Source of the DNA: Sphingomonas yantingensis
GTDB lineage: Bacteria; Pseudomonadota; Alphaproteobacteria; Sphingomonadales; Sphingomonadaceae
Assembly: GCF_014199325.1 (NCBI RefSeq)
Contig: NZ_JACIJJ010000006.1
Coordinates: 1-64,000, forward strand
DNA length: 64,000 bases
Reading direction: 5' to 3'
Shown: one piece after another, positions 1-7,880 of the stretch
Layout of the letters: each line of letters begins with the position of its first letter
How positions within the stretch are numbered: the stretch's first letter is position 1
Notes under the pieces: generated by a model
Told to the model about the DNA's origin: nothing
What the model saw: the letters and a program-made list of their open reading frames with translations, nothing else
Databases searched by the model: none
Program-made: the position numbers and the translations under genes

Positions 1-18
1 GCAGCCCTATCACCTCGG

Positions 19-95
<77 letters not shown>

Positions 96-103
96 ACACC
101 ACA

Positions 104-133
104 ACGCCCCCGCCTCGATAGAGCCGGGGGCGT
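104..133. terminator. Hairpin between tRNA-fMet and the radC-like gene
   Basis: Inverted repeat with arms ACGCCCCCG and CGGGGGCGT around a 12-base loop. It lies between the tRNA 3' end and the stop codon of the convergent radC-like gene, so it could terminate either strand. No long T-tract follows on the plus strand. Confidence 0.6.
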
Positions 134-146
134 CGTCGTGTCCGCC

Positions 147-533
147 CTACAACAGCCCCAGCGCCCGAAAACTCGTCAAACCCGTCCGCGTCACGATCAC
201 GTGATCCACCAACGTCACGTCCAGCCGCCCGAACACCTGCGCCGCCGAACGCGTGACCGCAATGTCGCTCTCGCTCGGCCGTCCGTCCGCAGACGGATGA
301 TTATGCGCCATCACCACACCTGCCGCCTCCAATGACAAGGCTTCCCGCGCAACCAGCCTGAGGGAGAGATCGACGGCGCTCACATGACCCGCCTCACCCT
401 GACGGATGGCAATCACCCTGTGCTGCCGATCGAGAAAGGCAAAGGCAGCGAGTTCGATGGCCGCGCCCCCCAGCGGCGCGAAGATCCTTCGCGCGCCGCC
501 GATATCCACAAGGCATTGGTTTGCCGAGGTCAT
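147..533 (-). CDS. RadC-like JAB-domain protein
   Basis: About 128 aa when started at the ATG at 533. It carries the JAB/MPN metal-binding signature of the RadC family: AHNHPSADGRPSESD, with the two histidines, the serine and the aspartate in place. RadC-like proteins are called DNA-repair proteins, but their biochemical role is poorly defined. This one has only the C-terminal JAB domain and lacks the N-terminal UPF0758 helix-hairpin-helix region. An AGGA lies very close to the chosen ATG, so an upstream non-ATG start is possible; the reading frame stays open to about 908. It is transcribed away from thyA across a 154-bp divergent intergenic region. Confidence 0.8.
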   Translation of the reverse strand: MTSANQCLVDIGGARRIFAPLGGAAIELAAFAFLDRQHRVIAIRQGEAGHVSAVDLSLRLVAREALSLEAAGVVMAHNHPSADGRPSESDIAVTRSAAQVFGRLDVTLVDHVIVTRTGLTSFRALGLL

Positions 534-687
534 TTCCTGAGCATGCCATGAACGAGGGCTTCGGGGATTGCCAAGCGCCTCCGTTTCGGACCTGCGATCC
601 GCATGCTTGGGTTTCGGAGCAAGCGCAGCCGGGCTTGCCCCGCCGCTCCCCGCGGCTAAACCGCAAGGCGGATTACGGAGCACCGGC

Positions 688-1371
688 ATGGACCATTTCG
701 AGCGACAATATCTCGACCTGCTCGAGGCGGTCTGGACAACGGGCGACGAGCGCCGCGATCGTACGGGCGTGGGCACGCGGTCGCTGTTCGGGCCGACGCT
801 GCGCTTCGATCTGTCGGACGAGCGGGTCCCGCTCCTCACGACCAAGCGCGTGGCGTGGAAGACCGCGGCGCGCGAGATGCTGTGGTTCCTGACCGGCGAT
901 ACGAACATCCGCGAGCTGGTCCGGCAGAAGGTGCATATCTGGACCGACTGGCCGCTCGACCGCTACCGGCGCGAAACGGGTGAGGCGATCGAGCGCAACG
1001 CATTCGAGGCTCGGATCCTGGCAGACGACGATTTCGCTGCGCGGTGGGGCGATCTTGGGCCGGTCTATGGCAAGCAATGGGTGGCGTGGGACACCTATGC
1101 GCCGGCGGGCGACGGCCTCTATCGCCGGGGCGAGCCGGTGAACCAGATCGCGGCGCTGGTGGATGCCATCCGCAACAACCCGACGTCGCGGCGCCTGCTC
1201 TTCACCGGGTGGAATGTCGCCGAGCTTGGCGGGATGGCGCTGCCGCCCTGTCACATGACCTATCAATATCATGTCGCGAACGGGCAGCTGTCAGGAATGT
1301 TGTGGCAGCGGTCGTGCGACCTGGGGCTCGGCTTTCCATTCTTTTCCGGCGTAGCGCCAACCCATCACTGA
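688..1371 (+). pseudogene. thyA: Resident thymidylate synthase, 5' fragment (interrupted by the element)
   Basis: Encodes the N-terminal 218 residues of a ThyA-type thymidylate synthase (dUMP plus methylene-THF to dTMP). It includes the folate-site region DRTGVGT near the N-terminus, GDLGPVYGKQW, and the nucleophile cysteine in PPCHM. The start at 688 has GGAG at a good distance and matches the family N-terminus. The homologous sequence stops after codon 1339-1341 (LGFPF). It then runs ten codons into foreign DNA and hits a TGA at 1369. The missing 88 C-terminal residues lie at 40510-40776 in the same orientation. Left and right pieces join in frame to make a 306-aa protein, the usual family length. 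As it stands this copy lacks essential C-terminal active-site structure and should be inactive. Confidence 0.95.
1336..1349. other. attL: left junction of the integrated element
   Basis: Resident thyA sequence ends in TTC at 1339-1341, and element sequence begins TTTTCCGG at 1342-1349. At the other end the element finishes CCGGAAAA, GCG, then the shared TTC, before thyA resumes. Joining the element ends restores arms CCGGAAAA and TTTTCCGG around the 6-bp core GCGTTC, the architecture of a tyrosine-recombinase core site. Confidence 0.8.
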
Positions 1372-1430
1372 ATGAATGGCGAGGGTGAAGCCTGCCGTTC
1401 GGTCGGCGTAGCGCTACTGTCGATGAATGG
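1347..1430. repeat. Direct repeats just inside the left end
   Basis: CGGCGTAGCGC occurs at 1347-1357 and again at 1404-1414. Each copy is followed within about 30 bases by TGAATGG (1373-1379 and 1424-1430). CGATGAAT at 1421-1428 recurs inverted at 40484-40491 near the right end. Repeats of this size beside a tyrosine-integrase core are candidates for integrase arm-binding sites; that role is inferred. Confidence 0.5.
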
Positions 1431-1574
1431 TTTCGCGTTGCGGGGTCTAGCTTCCCCGACGTACCAAAAATGACCAATTCGAAGCACGGTGCGGCAGATG
1501 GATCGAACCGTTTCTACAACAGCGTCTGTTCCGACACTCAGTGCCATAAGCAATGTGCTGGAAAGGGTGCGTGG

Positions 1575-2135
1575 ATGAAGTTTTGGTACGCCCGTGTCTC
1601 CACCGACGAGCAGAAACTGGATCTGCAGCTTGATGCGCTCAGGACTCATGGCGTGAATCGGGCGCGCGTGTATGTCGATGCGAGAAGCGTGCGGTATTTT
1701 AGGATGCCCAAACTTCAGGGTCCGCTGAAGGCGATGCGTGGAGGGGACGAATGCGTAGCCTGGTGGCTCGACCGGGATGGCGCATCGACCAAGGAACTGC
1801 TGGCTACAGTTGAGCTGCTATGCTCTCGTTAGATCGGGTTCGCATCGTTGCGAGATCGAATCGAAGCGATCACTGCTAATGGCAAACTTATGTTCACCGT
1901 CTTCGCTGCGATCGCGGCTTTCAAGCGGGACCTTTTGGCTGAGAGGTCGCAGGCCGGCCTAGCCTCGGCACGTGCGCGAGGTCGAACAGGTGGTAGACCT
2001 CCTGCACTAAGTAGTACTGATATCGAGCTCGCGTGATCGATGCGTTCCAAAAAGGAGGTATCAGTCACAGACGTAGCAGAGCACTTCAAGGTTTGGCAAA
2101 ATACGCTATACAGTGCTCTAAGCAAGGAAAAGTAA
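1575..2135 (+). pseudogene. Serine recombinase (Tn3-type resolvase), decayed
   Basis: Pieces in different frames reconstruct a whole small resolvase. The start at 1575 gives the catalytic-serine motif YARVSTDEQ, followed by a dimer and catalytic region with WWLDRDG. A TAG stop at 1830 interrupts it, then homology continues in another frame (AIAAFKRDLLAERSQAGLA, GRTGGRPPALS) to a TGA at 2034. After another frameshift comes the helix-turn-helix tail ending at the TAA of 2133-2135. The intact family protein is about 185 aa. Its last stop overlaps the start of the replacement thyA (TAATG), so the two were once adjacent cistrons. It cannot make active protein. Confidence 0.88.
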
Positions 2136-3034
2136 TGATTAGGCATCCAGAACATCAATACCTAGATCTTCTTGCGCAAGTCCTTGAGCGAGGGGACGAG
2201 CGAGAGGATAGGACGAGAGTCGGAACCAAGTCGATTTTCGGTGCGATGGTGCGCTTCGACCTTTCTCAGGGAGATGTACCAATCCTCACGACTAAGCGCG
2301 TCTACTGGAAAACCGCCGTCAAGGAAATGCTTTGGTTCCTAACCGGCGAGACAAACATCCAACCGTTGCTGCGGGAAAATGTCCGTATTTGGAGCGATTG
2401 GCCGCTTGCGACGTATCGGCGCGAGACGGGCGAAGCGATTTCACAAGAGGAGTTCGAACGGCGCATTGTAGAGGACGACGCCTTTGCCTCGCGTTGGGGA
2501 GATCTCGGACCGGTCTACGGCAAGCAATGGCGCCGTTGGCTCGGCTCGGACGGTCGTGAATATGACCAAATCGGCGAACTGGTCCGTACACTCCGTGAAA
2601 ATCCCACAAGCCGTAGAATGCTCTTTCACGGCTGGAATGTCGCCGAACTAAGCGCAATGGCCTTGCCGCCATGTCACATGGTTTATCAATACCATGTAAC
2701 CTCTGACGGACGGCTCAACTGCCTTCTCTTCCAGAGGTCGGTCGATCTACTGCTTGGAGCTGCGTTTAATTATGTTGGTGCAACCGCGCTTCAGCTTATG
2801 CTTGCTCAGCAAACAGATCTTCGGCCCGGTGAGCTTATCTGGGTAGGAGGCGACGTTCACCTTTACATGAACCATCTCGAACAGGCGCGCGAACAGGTCC
2901 AACGGCTTCCCCGGCCATTCCCCAAGATGCGCTTAGTTCGAAAGCCTGAGAATATCGACGGATACAGGATCGCGGACTTTGAGGTGGAGGGCTACGCACC
3001 GCATAGCGGAATCAAGGCTGACGTGGCGGTATAG
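2135..3034 (+). CDS. thyA: Thymidylate synthase, complete element-borne copy
   Basis: A 299-aa ThyA with all family landmarks: DRTRVGTKSIFG, GDLGPVYGKQW, catalytic cysteine in PPCHM, the RSVD motif, and a C-terminal end FEVEGYAPHSGIKADVAV. It converts dUMP to dTMP with methylene-tetrahydrofolate. By eye it is about 70 percent identical to the resident ThyA over the first 125 residues, so it is a divergent homologue and not a recent duplication. Its DNA is AT-richer than the flanking chromosome. Where the resident gene has the integration target (GFPFNAFS) this copy reads GAAFNYVG, so it lacks the target sequence. The start at 2135 overlaps the resolvase stop. It presumably supplies the essential dTMP synthesis lost by insertion into the resident gene. 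Confidence 0.95.
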   Translation: MIRHPEHQYLDLLAQVLERGDEREDRTRVGTKSIFGAMVRFDLSQGDVPILTTKRVYWKTAVKEMLWFLTGETNIQPLLRENVRIWSDWPLATYRRETGEAISQEEFERRIVEDDAFASRWGDLGPVYGKQWRRWLGSDGREYDQIGELVRTLRENPTSRRMLFHGWNVAELSAMALPPCHMVYQYHVTSDGRLNCLLFQRSVDLLLGAAFNYVGATALQLMLAQQTDLRPGELIWVGGDVHLYMNHLEQAREQVQRLPRPFPKMRLVRKPENIDGYRIADFEVEGYAPHSGIKADVAV

Positions 3035-3049
3035 CCTACACTCCTCCCC

Positions 3050-3334
3050 TCATCTCACGTCCTCTGGCCATTCGTGTCCAAGCAGCCAGGGGAAGTGCCA
3101 GTCGACATTGATCAACGTGGACTGGCCCTCCTCCGCTCTAAAGAAGCGGAGGCCAGCGTGGCGCCCTTCTTCGTCGGGAGGGTACGTCTCACGTCCGTCG
3201 AGATCGAACGCCCTGAGATGTAGGTCGATGTCCTCAAGATGTCCGAACTGACCTTCGGCGAGGATGCGCAGCACCCTCATCATCAGAGAGGCGAACTGGT
3301 CAATGGTATACCTTCCCTCGAAGCTCACCCTCAT
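3050..3334 (-). CDS. Hypothetical 94-aa protein
   Basis: I do not recognise the family. The protein is soluble-looking, mixed charged and aromatic, with a basic and beta-rich N-terminus (MRVSFEGRYTI) and a C-terminal half with PPDEEGRHAG and a Trp-rich end. The ATG at 3334 has GGAAGGA upstream at suitable spacing, which supports a real gene. It is convergent with the element-borne thyA and divergent from the XRE regulator. Its base composition matches the AT-richer left end of the element. Confidence 0.55.
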   Translation of the reverse strand: MRVSFEGRYTIDQFASLMMRVLRILAEGQFGHLEDIDLHLRAFDLDGRETYPPDEEGRHAGLRFFRAEEGQSTLINVDWHFPWLLGHEWPEDVR

Positions 3335-3463
3335 CTGCCATCCTTCCGAGTTGCCAACGCGAGTTTGCGTGACGCAACCTCTCCTAGCGGATAAGTGAGG
3401 GACTCAAAAGCCGTGTTCCGCTAGGCCGTGGACGTCCTAACGACTCAACGTCACGTCCTTTTC

Positions 3464-3736
3464 ATGGAACGAGAGGTGCTGCAGATCATCGGAGCGACAA
3501 TCAGGCGGCTCCGGGAACAATCGGGCCTGAGTCAGGAGGCTTTCGCGCAGGCTGCCGACCTGGATCGCTCCTTCTATGGACGAGTCGAGCGCGGAACGCA
3601 GAACATCGCATTAACGACCTTGTGCATCGTGGCGTCGAGTCTAAAAGTTCATCCCAGCGAGCTCTTAGCTGATCTCACGAACGCTGACATCAGCAAGCTG
3701 AAGCCTTCCCGGCGGAGGCAGAACGCCGCTAAGTGA
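3464..3736 (+). CDS. XRE-family helix-turn-helix regulator
   Basis: Ninety residues from the ATG at 3464. The segment from about residue 8 to 60 is a Cro/C1-type HTH (IGATIRRLREQSGLSQEAFA, then DRSFYGRVERGTQN), followed by a short basic tail. Such small regulators often control mobile-element or restriction genes as dimers on palindromic operators. No partner gene is adjacent: upstream is a divergent hypothetical and downstream an IS relic. A GTG start at 3428 would add twelve residues, but the 3464 start fits the family better. Confidence 0.8.
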   Translation: MEREVLQIIGATIRRLREQSGLSQEAFAQAADLDRSFYGRVERGTQNIALTTLCIVASSLKVHPSELLADLTNADISKLKPSRRRQNAAK

Positions 3737-3923
3737 CCAATTCGCTCAATCAATCAATTACTCGGCTTGATTTTCTCTGCCGCTCGCTGAAGCTCTCGGG
3801 CAGGATCGAAATCGAAAAAATCTGACGTTCGAAACAGTTCTACTACTCGAGCAGAACAGGGTGATTTCATCTAAAAGGCTCGGCCTGTTGGCGATCTAAT
3901 TCTGCCTCCTTCAGAGAGCCGGG

Positions 3924-4681
3924 ATGAGCGACCTGTTCTGGATGACGGATGCACAGATCGAGTGGATGCGGCCGTTCTTTACCGAGAGCAACGGCGAGCC
4001 GAGGGTGGGTGACCGGCGGATGCTGAGCTGCATTCTGTTCGTCAACCGCAACGGGCTTCGGTCGCGAGATGCGCCCGGCGAGTACGGCCCGCACAAGACG
4101 CTGTACAGTTTGTAGAAGCGTTGGCGCGAAGCCGGCGTGTTCACACGAATGAGGGAAGGTCTGGCTGCAGTTGTGGCGAGCCACAGACAATCATAATCGA
4201 CGCTACCTACCTGAAGGGCGCACCGCACGGTCTAGATGCTGCGGATTACAATGGGGATCCTGGTCGCCTGATCGGGCGCACCAAAGGTGGCGTGAGCGTC
4301 AAGCTAAATGCCTTCGCCGATGTGTACGGCCGTTTCTTGATCTTTTTCATGACCGCCGGGCAAGTCAGCGAATACGCCGGCACGGCAGCGCCGCTCGACG
4401 ACATGCCAAAAACGCAGTGGCTGCTCGGCCACCGCGGCTATGACGCTGACCGGTTTCGGGACGCTCTACAAGCCAAGGGTATCCGGCAATGCATCCCAGG
4501 CGGCAGGTCGCCCAGCGAGCCCGTCGGGTACGACAAGCGGTGCTACCGGCACCGCAGCCGCATCAATATTATAATCGGCCTCCGCAAGGACTGACGTTGC
4601 GTCGCTACGCGCTACGATCGCCACCCCACCGCCTTCTTATCCACCGTCGCTCTAGTCATCACTGTCGTCTTACTGCTATGA
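3924..4681 (+). pseudogene. IS5-family transposase, decayed
   Basis: The N-terminus MSDLFWMTDAQIEWMRPFF and the run FVNRNGLRSRDAPGEYGPHKTLY are characteristic of IS5-group DDE transposases. A TAG at 4113 follows. The homology then continues through shifted frames: RMREGL, IDATYLKGA with the first catalytic Asp, LIGRTKGG, HRGYDADRF with the second Asp, and RSRINI. The final hydrophobic strand AFLSTVALVITVV ends at the TGA of 4679-4681. At least two frameshifts and one stop make it non-functional. I could not identify its terminal inverted repeats. Confidence 0.88.
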
Positions 4682-5027
4682 CCATCGAGGCCTGACGCTA
4701 GTTACCCTGTCCTTCGGACTAGAAATCGTCGTGCAGCAGCGTTTTTCGCACTGACCTGCGGCACAACTAGTTAAGCGCTACAATCTCACGTCTGGAAAAT
4801 CAGCAGATTGCAAATAACCACCTGCCGAAAGCGATATCGGTGCGGGGAAGACGAGTATATTACAGCGCCTATAAATTTATCGTTCAGTCGCACCGACCAA
4901 GTCGTATTAGCTCATATCCTGGAACCAAACGAACAGACTTAAGCGAATTAATGCCTGGAATACTTCCCTTCAGAGGAGTGCAAACCAGCTTCTGGTAGCG
5001 GCTGAATGAGACCCGGATCCGTGCTAC
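4682..5027. other. Gene-free stretch, AT-rich
   Basis: About 350 bases between the transposase relic and a small membrane-protein gene. The composition is clearly AT-richer than the modules to the right. I see no convincing reading frame, tRNA or strong hairpin. It may hold degenerate IS sequence. Confidence 0.4.
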
Positions 5028-5306
5028 CTAGGGCGCGCGCCAATGCAGACGATAACTGCGTCTGATGCGATGCGCCCTCACGATCAGGTCCGCTATCAAG
5101 ATCGCACCCAGCGCGCTGCAAATGATGCAGAAGCACACGAAGATGTATTTCGGCGCAGGTATGGGCGGCAGGACGCTCACTACGATGAGCATCAAAAGAA
5201 CGGGGAAGTTCACCATCGAGCGGCGATAAGAGCGCGGCGCGATGCAGACCGTCCGGATGTATATCGCGATCGCCAGAAACAAGATCGGCAAACCAAGGTC
5301 GTGCAT
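5028..5306 (-). CDS. Small predicted inner-membrane protein (92 aa)
   Basis: Strongly hydrophobic, with roughly three membrane-spanning segments: residues 5-20, 32-50 and 53-77. A basic tail (RAHRIRRSYRLH) probably stays in the cytoplasm. A clean AGGAGG lies upstream of the ATG at 5306, which makes this the best coding call in the region. The longer plus-strand and other-frame readings over it look like shadows. Family and function are not recognised. It is transcribed away from the TrpF-like gene. Confidence 0.6.
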   Translation of the reverse strand: MHDLGLPILFLAIAIYIRTVCIAPRSYRRSMVNFPVLLMLIVVSVLPPIPAPKYIFVCFCIICSALGAILIADLIVRAHRIRRSYRLHWRAP

Positions 5307-5507
5307 CGCAGCCTCCTGTCAGCCCATGTCGTAACCCAATCGACCTGAAAAGTCGGCGACAATTCGCATATCGCTTTCCCCGCCATCTGCACCTAGAGCA
5401 TTGCGGGCGCCATGCGAGCCGCAAACGAGGCTCTTATTTTCGGGACGTGCCCAATCAGTCAGGCTCGCGGTTTGCAGCCCCTCCAGGCCGATGCCATACC
5501 GATAGTC

Positions 5508-6194
5508 ATGAGGACCCGGATCAAGGTGTGCTGCATCGCCTCGCCCGACGAGGCGACGATGGCAATCAAGGCCGGCGCCGACGCTCTCGGGCTGGTGGCG
5601 CGTATGCCGTCCGGTCCCGGCCCGATCCCTGATACCGCCATCGCTGAGGTGACGGCGTTCGCGCCGCCACCGATCGCAACGTTCCTGCTGACCTCGGAGA
5701 CGACCGCCGAGGCTATCTCAGCGCATGTTCGAGCCACGAATCCGTCCACGGTTCAGGTCGTGTCGCATATCGAACCGGTCGAGTCGGAAAGACTGGCCGC
5801 GCTGGAGGCTCATCTGCGGCGGGTCCAGGTCATCCATGTCGAAGGGCCCGAAGCCCTGGACCTGATCCCCGCCTATGCGCCTCACGTCCACGCCTTCCTG
5901 TTGGACTCGGGCAAGCCGAACGCTGCGATCGCGGAGTTGGGTGGGACCGGTCGTGCTCACGATTGGGCGGTAAGCGCCGCCTTCGTTCGGGCGACCGAAC
6001 GGCCGGTGTTCCTTGCGGGTGGCCTGTCGGCCGCCAACGTGGCCGACGCGATCAAGCGGGTCCGCCCCTACGGACTCGATCTGTGTTCCGGCGTGCGGAC
6101 CGACGGTCGGCTTGATCCGGAGAAGCTGGCTGCGTTTGTACTGGCAGTCGAGCAGACCGATGCCGTGGTTACCTCCAGGCACCCGATCATCTGA
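5508..6194 (+). CDS. TrpF-like phosphoribosylanthranilate isomerase family protein
   Basis: A 228-aa TIM-barrel protein. Family features are the opening RIKVCCIASPDEATMAIKAGADALGLV (shown here only as a guide to the catalytic Cys in ICG/CCI position), a phosphate-binding end with FLAGGLSAANVADAI, and GLDLCSGVRTDGRLDPEKL near the C-terminus. True TrpF converts phosphoribosylanthranilate in tryptophan synthesis. This copy is isolated from other trp genes and sits in an accessory island, so its substrate may differ or it may be a spare copy. The start at 5508 aligns with the family N-terminus; upstream codons in frame do not. Confidence 0.75.
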   Translation: MRTRIKVCCIASPDEATMAIKAGADALGLVARMPSGPGPIPDTAIAEVTAFAPPPIATFLLTSETTAEAISAHVRATNPSTVQVVSHIEPVESERLAALEAHLRRVQVIHVEGPEALDLIPAYAPHVHAFLLDSGKPNAAIAELGGTGRAHDWAVSAAFVRATERPVFLAGGLSAANVADAIKRVRPYGLDLCSGVRTDGRLDPEKLAAFVLAVEQTDAVVTSRHPII

Positions 6195-6320
6195 AGCGAC
6201 CTCCGATCCGGGTTTATTGGTCGCCAGGTTTCTGGGTACCGTAACGTTCGCCTGGTCTCTGAGCCGCACCGCGGCGACGAGCAAGGATCACGGATAAGAA
6301 AGCGTCTGGGGATCGCAACG

Positions 6321-6356
6321 GGGAGCACCGCACGGTCAAGGCCGGGCGGTGCTCCC
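6321..6356. terminator. Hairpin between convergent trpF-like and mucR genes
   Basis: Perfect 11-bp stem, GGGAGCACCGC and GCGGTGCTCCC, around a 14-base loop. It lies between two convergent stop codons and probably acts on both transcripts. No long U-tract is visible on either side. Confidence 0.7.
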
Positions 6357-6363
6357 ACCAGGA

Positions 6364-6885
6364 CTAGGCTTCCCCGGTCTTCTTCCGGCGGCGGGTGGCG
6401 GGCTTCACCTCGGTTGCGGCAGCCGGCTCCTTCGATGCGTCTGCACGCGCCTGACGCCCTTTCGACCCGAGGCCGATCGCCTTGGCCATAGAGCGCCGCG
6501 CCTCCGAATAGCTGGGAGCGACCATCGGGTAATCGGCTTTCAGGTTGTAGCGCGCGCGATATTCGTCCGGCGTGAGGCCGTTCGTCGAAAGGTGACGACG
6601 AAGCGTCCGGTAAGGCTTACCGTCGATCATCGAGACAATGTGATCCGGTGAAGCCAGCGACTTCCGCACCGAAACCGCCGGCGTGTATTCGGCAGTATCG
6701 ACTTTCGCATCGGCGGCTTCAACCGTCGGGGCCGCGCTTCCCGAAAGCTCATTGAGCGTCGCGTGCATCGTACGGAGGAAAGCCGGCACGTCGTCAGGCG
6801 ACACCCGATTGTTCTGATTGCCGAGCCAGGCGATCGTGAGTTCGGTGGCCAACTCGACCGGGTTGAACGTCGTCTCTTCTGACAT
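6364..6885 (-). CDS. MucR/Ros-family transcriptional regulator
   Basis: About 173 aa. The central and C-terminal part carries the Ros/MucR zinc-finger region (VSMIDGKPYRTLRRHL, then GLTPDEYRARYNLKADYPMVAPSYSEARR), which in alphaproteobacteria binds AT-rich DNA and often silences horizontally acquired genes. The canonical zinc-finger cysteine is replaced, as in the degenerate versions common in this family. The C-terminus ends in a basic patch (TRRRKKTGEA). GGAA lies six bases upstream of the ATG at 6885; an in-frame ATG at 6891 is also possible. Being inside an island, it may help silence island genes, but that is inference. Confidence 0.85.
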   Translation of the reverse strand: MSEETTFNPVELATELTIAWLGNQNNRVSPDDVPAFLRTMHATLNELSGSAAPTVEAADAKVDTAEYTPAVSVRKSLASPDHIVSMIDGKPYRTLRRHLSTNGLTPDEYRARYNLKADYPMVAPSYSEARRSMAKAIGLGSKGRQARADASKEPAAATEVKPATRRRKKTGEA

Positions 6886-7236
6886 GGTCATTTCCAATCT
6901 TGAAGCCGCGGAACGAAGTGAAATCCAAAAGCTCGACATGCGGCAGAACGCGATATGTCCATAATGGAGGTTCTTCGCAATCGCTTAAATAGTCATGCGT
7001 TTTCGAAGCAGCCGTAATTTATGTTGCCGTCGCTCGCGAGTTAGCCCCTGCAGTGACATTGCGGCAAGTCGAATGGACGTGATTTGTAAGCGCCGCCCTG
7101 AACCCGCTTGCCGTCAACGATCCCCGGTGGACCGCTTGAAGCTTTAGTGCGCTGCTATTCCCCCAACCAACTCCCGCCCAACTCGCGGAGCGCGTTGATA
7201 TCGCGTCGAGCTGCTCGATGCTCTAGACGAGCGCGG
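6886..7236. other. Divergent intergenic region between mucR and the nuclease-like gene
   Basis: About 350 bases holding the promoters of two divergent genes. It is locally AT-rich around 6960-7025, as expected for a MucR-type regulatory region. I could not assign specific boxes. A plus-strand frame is open from 7108, but its first 43 residues do not look like conserved protein. Confidence 0.4.
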
Positions 7237-7674
7237 ATGCTGTTGCTGTTCGTTCTGTCCGTCATCGATGTGGTTCCAGCCGGCACGACCTTCGTCTGCA
7301 CGCCTGATCGGGTGTGGGATGGAGACGGCCCTTTGTGGTGCAAGGAGGGGCCTCGCATCCGCCTGGCGGGCATTGCCGCCCGGGAGATCGGCGGCGACTG
7401 TCGAAAGAAGCAGCCCTGCCCCGCTGCCTCCGCCGAACGCGCACGAGATGCGTTGGCGCAGCTGGTCGGTAAGCCAGTCGGCCGATCACGCGAGGGTCAC
7501 GTCATCGTCACGGGACCGCAGCTGACATGTCGATCAGACGGCGATGGGCGCGGCAACCGAACTGCCGCGTGGTGCAGGTCCGCGAGGACAGGCGACCTGT
7601 CCTGCGCGATGTTAAAGACGGGGACTGTGCTCAAGTGGCAGCGCTATTGGCGGAGACATCGCTGTGACGCCTGA
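7237..7674 (+). CDS. Thermonuclease-like (SNase-fold) secreted protein
   Basis: About 145 aa from the ATG at 7237. An N-terminal hydrophobic segment (MLLLFVLSVIDVVPA) could be a signal peptide. It is followed by FVCTPDRVWDGDGPLWC and RIRLAGIAAREIGGDC, which resemble the first strands and the DGDT-type catalytic loop of staphylococcal-nuclease-fold proteins. Several cysteines suggest disulfides in the periplasm. In the canonical enzyme the loop is DGDT; here it is DGDG, so activity is uncertain. The gene overlaps the next one by 11 bases, suggesting co-transcription. Confidence 0.65.
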   Translation: MLLLFVLSVIDVVPAGTTFVCTPDRVWDGDGPLWCKEGPRIRLAGIAAREIGGDCRKKQPCPAASAERARDALAQLVGKPVGRSREGHVIVTGPQLTCRSDGDGRGNRTAAWCRSARTGDLSCAMLKTGTVLKWQRYWRRHRCDA

Positions 7675-7855
7675 CGAGGAGCGCTGGGCAGAGGCGTTGA
7701 TGGTCGAGCGTCAGCACGGCAGCAGGGCGGGAGAGCACATCGCGGAGCGGGTCACCGCGCTCGCGCTTGCAGGCGACGAAACGGGCGTAGCCAGATGGCT
7801 CGAAATCGCTGCGCGACTGGACGCTCTCGATCAACGCCCCGAGCGACCGTCGTGA
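7664..7855 (+). CDS. DUF6961-type small protein
   Basis: Sixty-three residues from a GTG at 7664, overlapping the nuclease-like gene. The sequence MTPDEERWAEALMVERQHG, AGEHIAERVTALALAGDETGV and WLEIAARLDALD is a recognisable small helical family found in sphingomonads, often beside plasmid or island genes. The function is unknown. It is short, acidic and without membrane segments. Confidence 0.75.
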   Translation: MTPDEERWAEALMVERQHGSRAGEHIAERVTALALAGDETGVARWLEIAARLDALDQRPERPS

Positions 7856-7880
7856 CCGTTCCATGAGGCGTCCGAGCCGG

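Noticed and set aside
2135..3034. The second thyA as a tandem duplication of the resident gene
   Set aside because: It is only about 70 percent identical at protein level over the N-terminal part, has AT-richer DNA and a different core at the target site, so it was acquired from elsewhere.
4948..5424. A 158-codon minus-strand frame overlapping the small membrane-protein gene
   Set aside because: The frame at 5028-5306 has AGGAGG upstream and coherent membrane helices; the longer frame has a scrambled Arg/Cys-rich composition.
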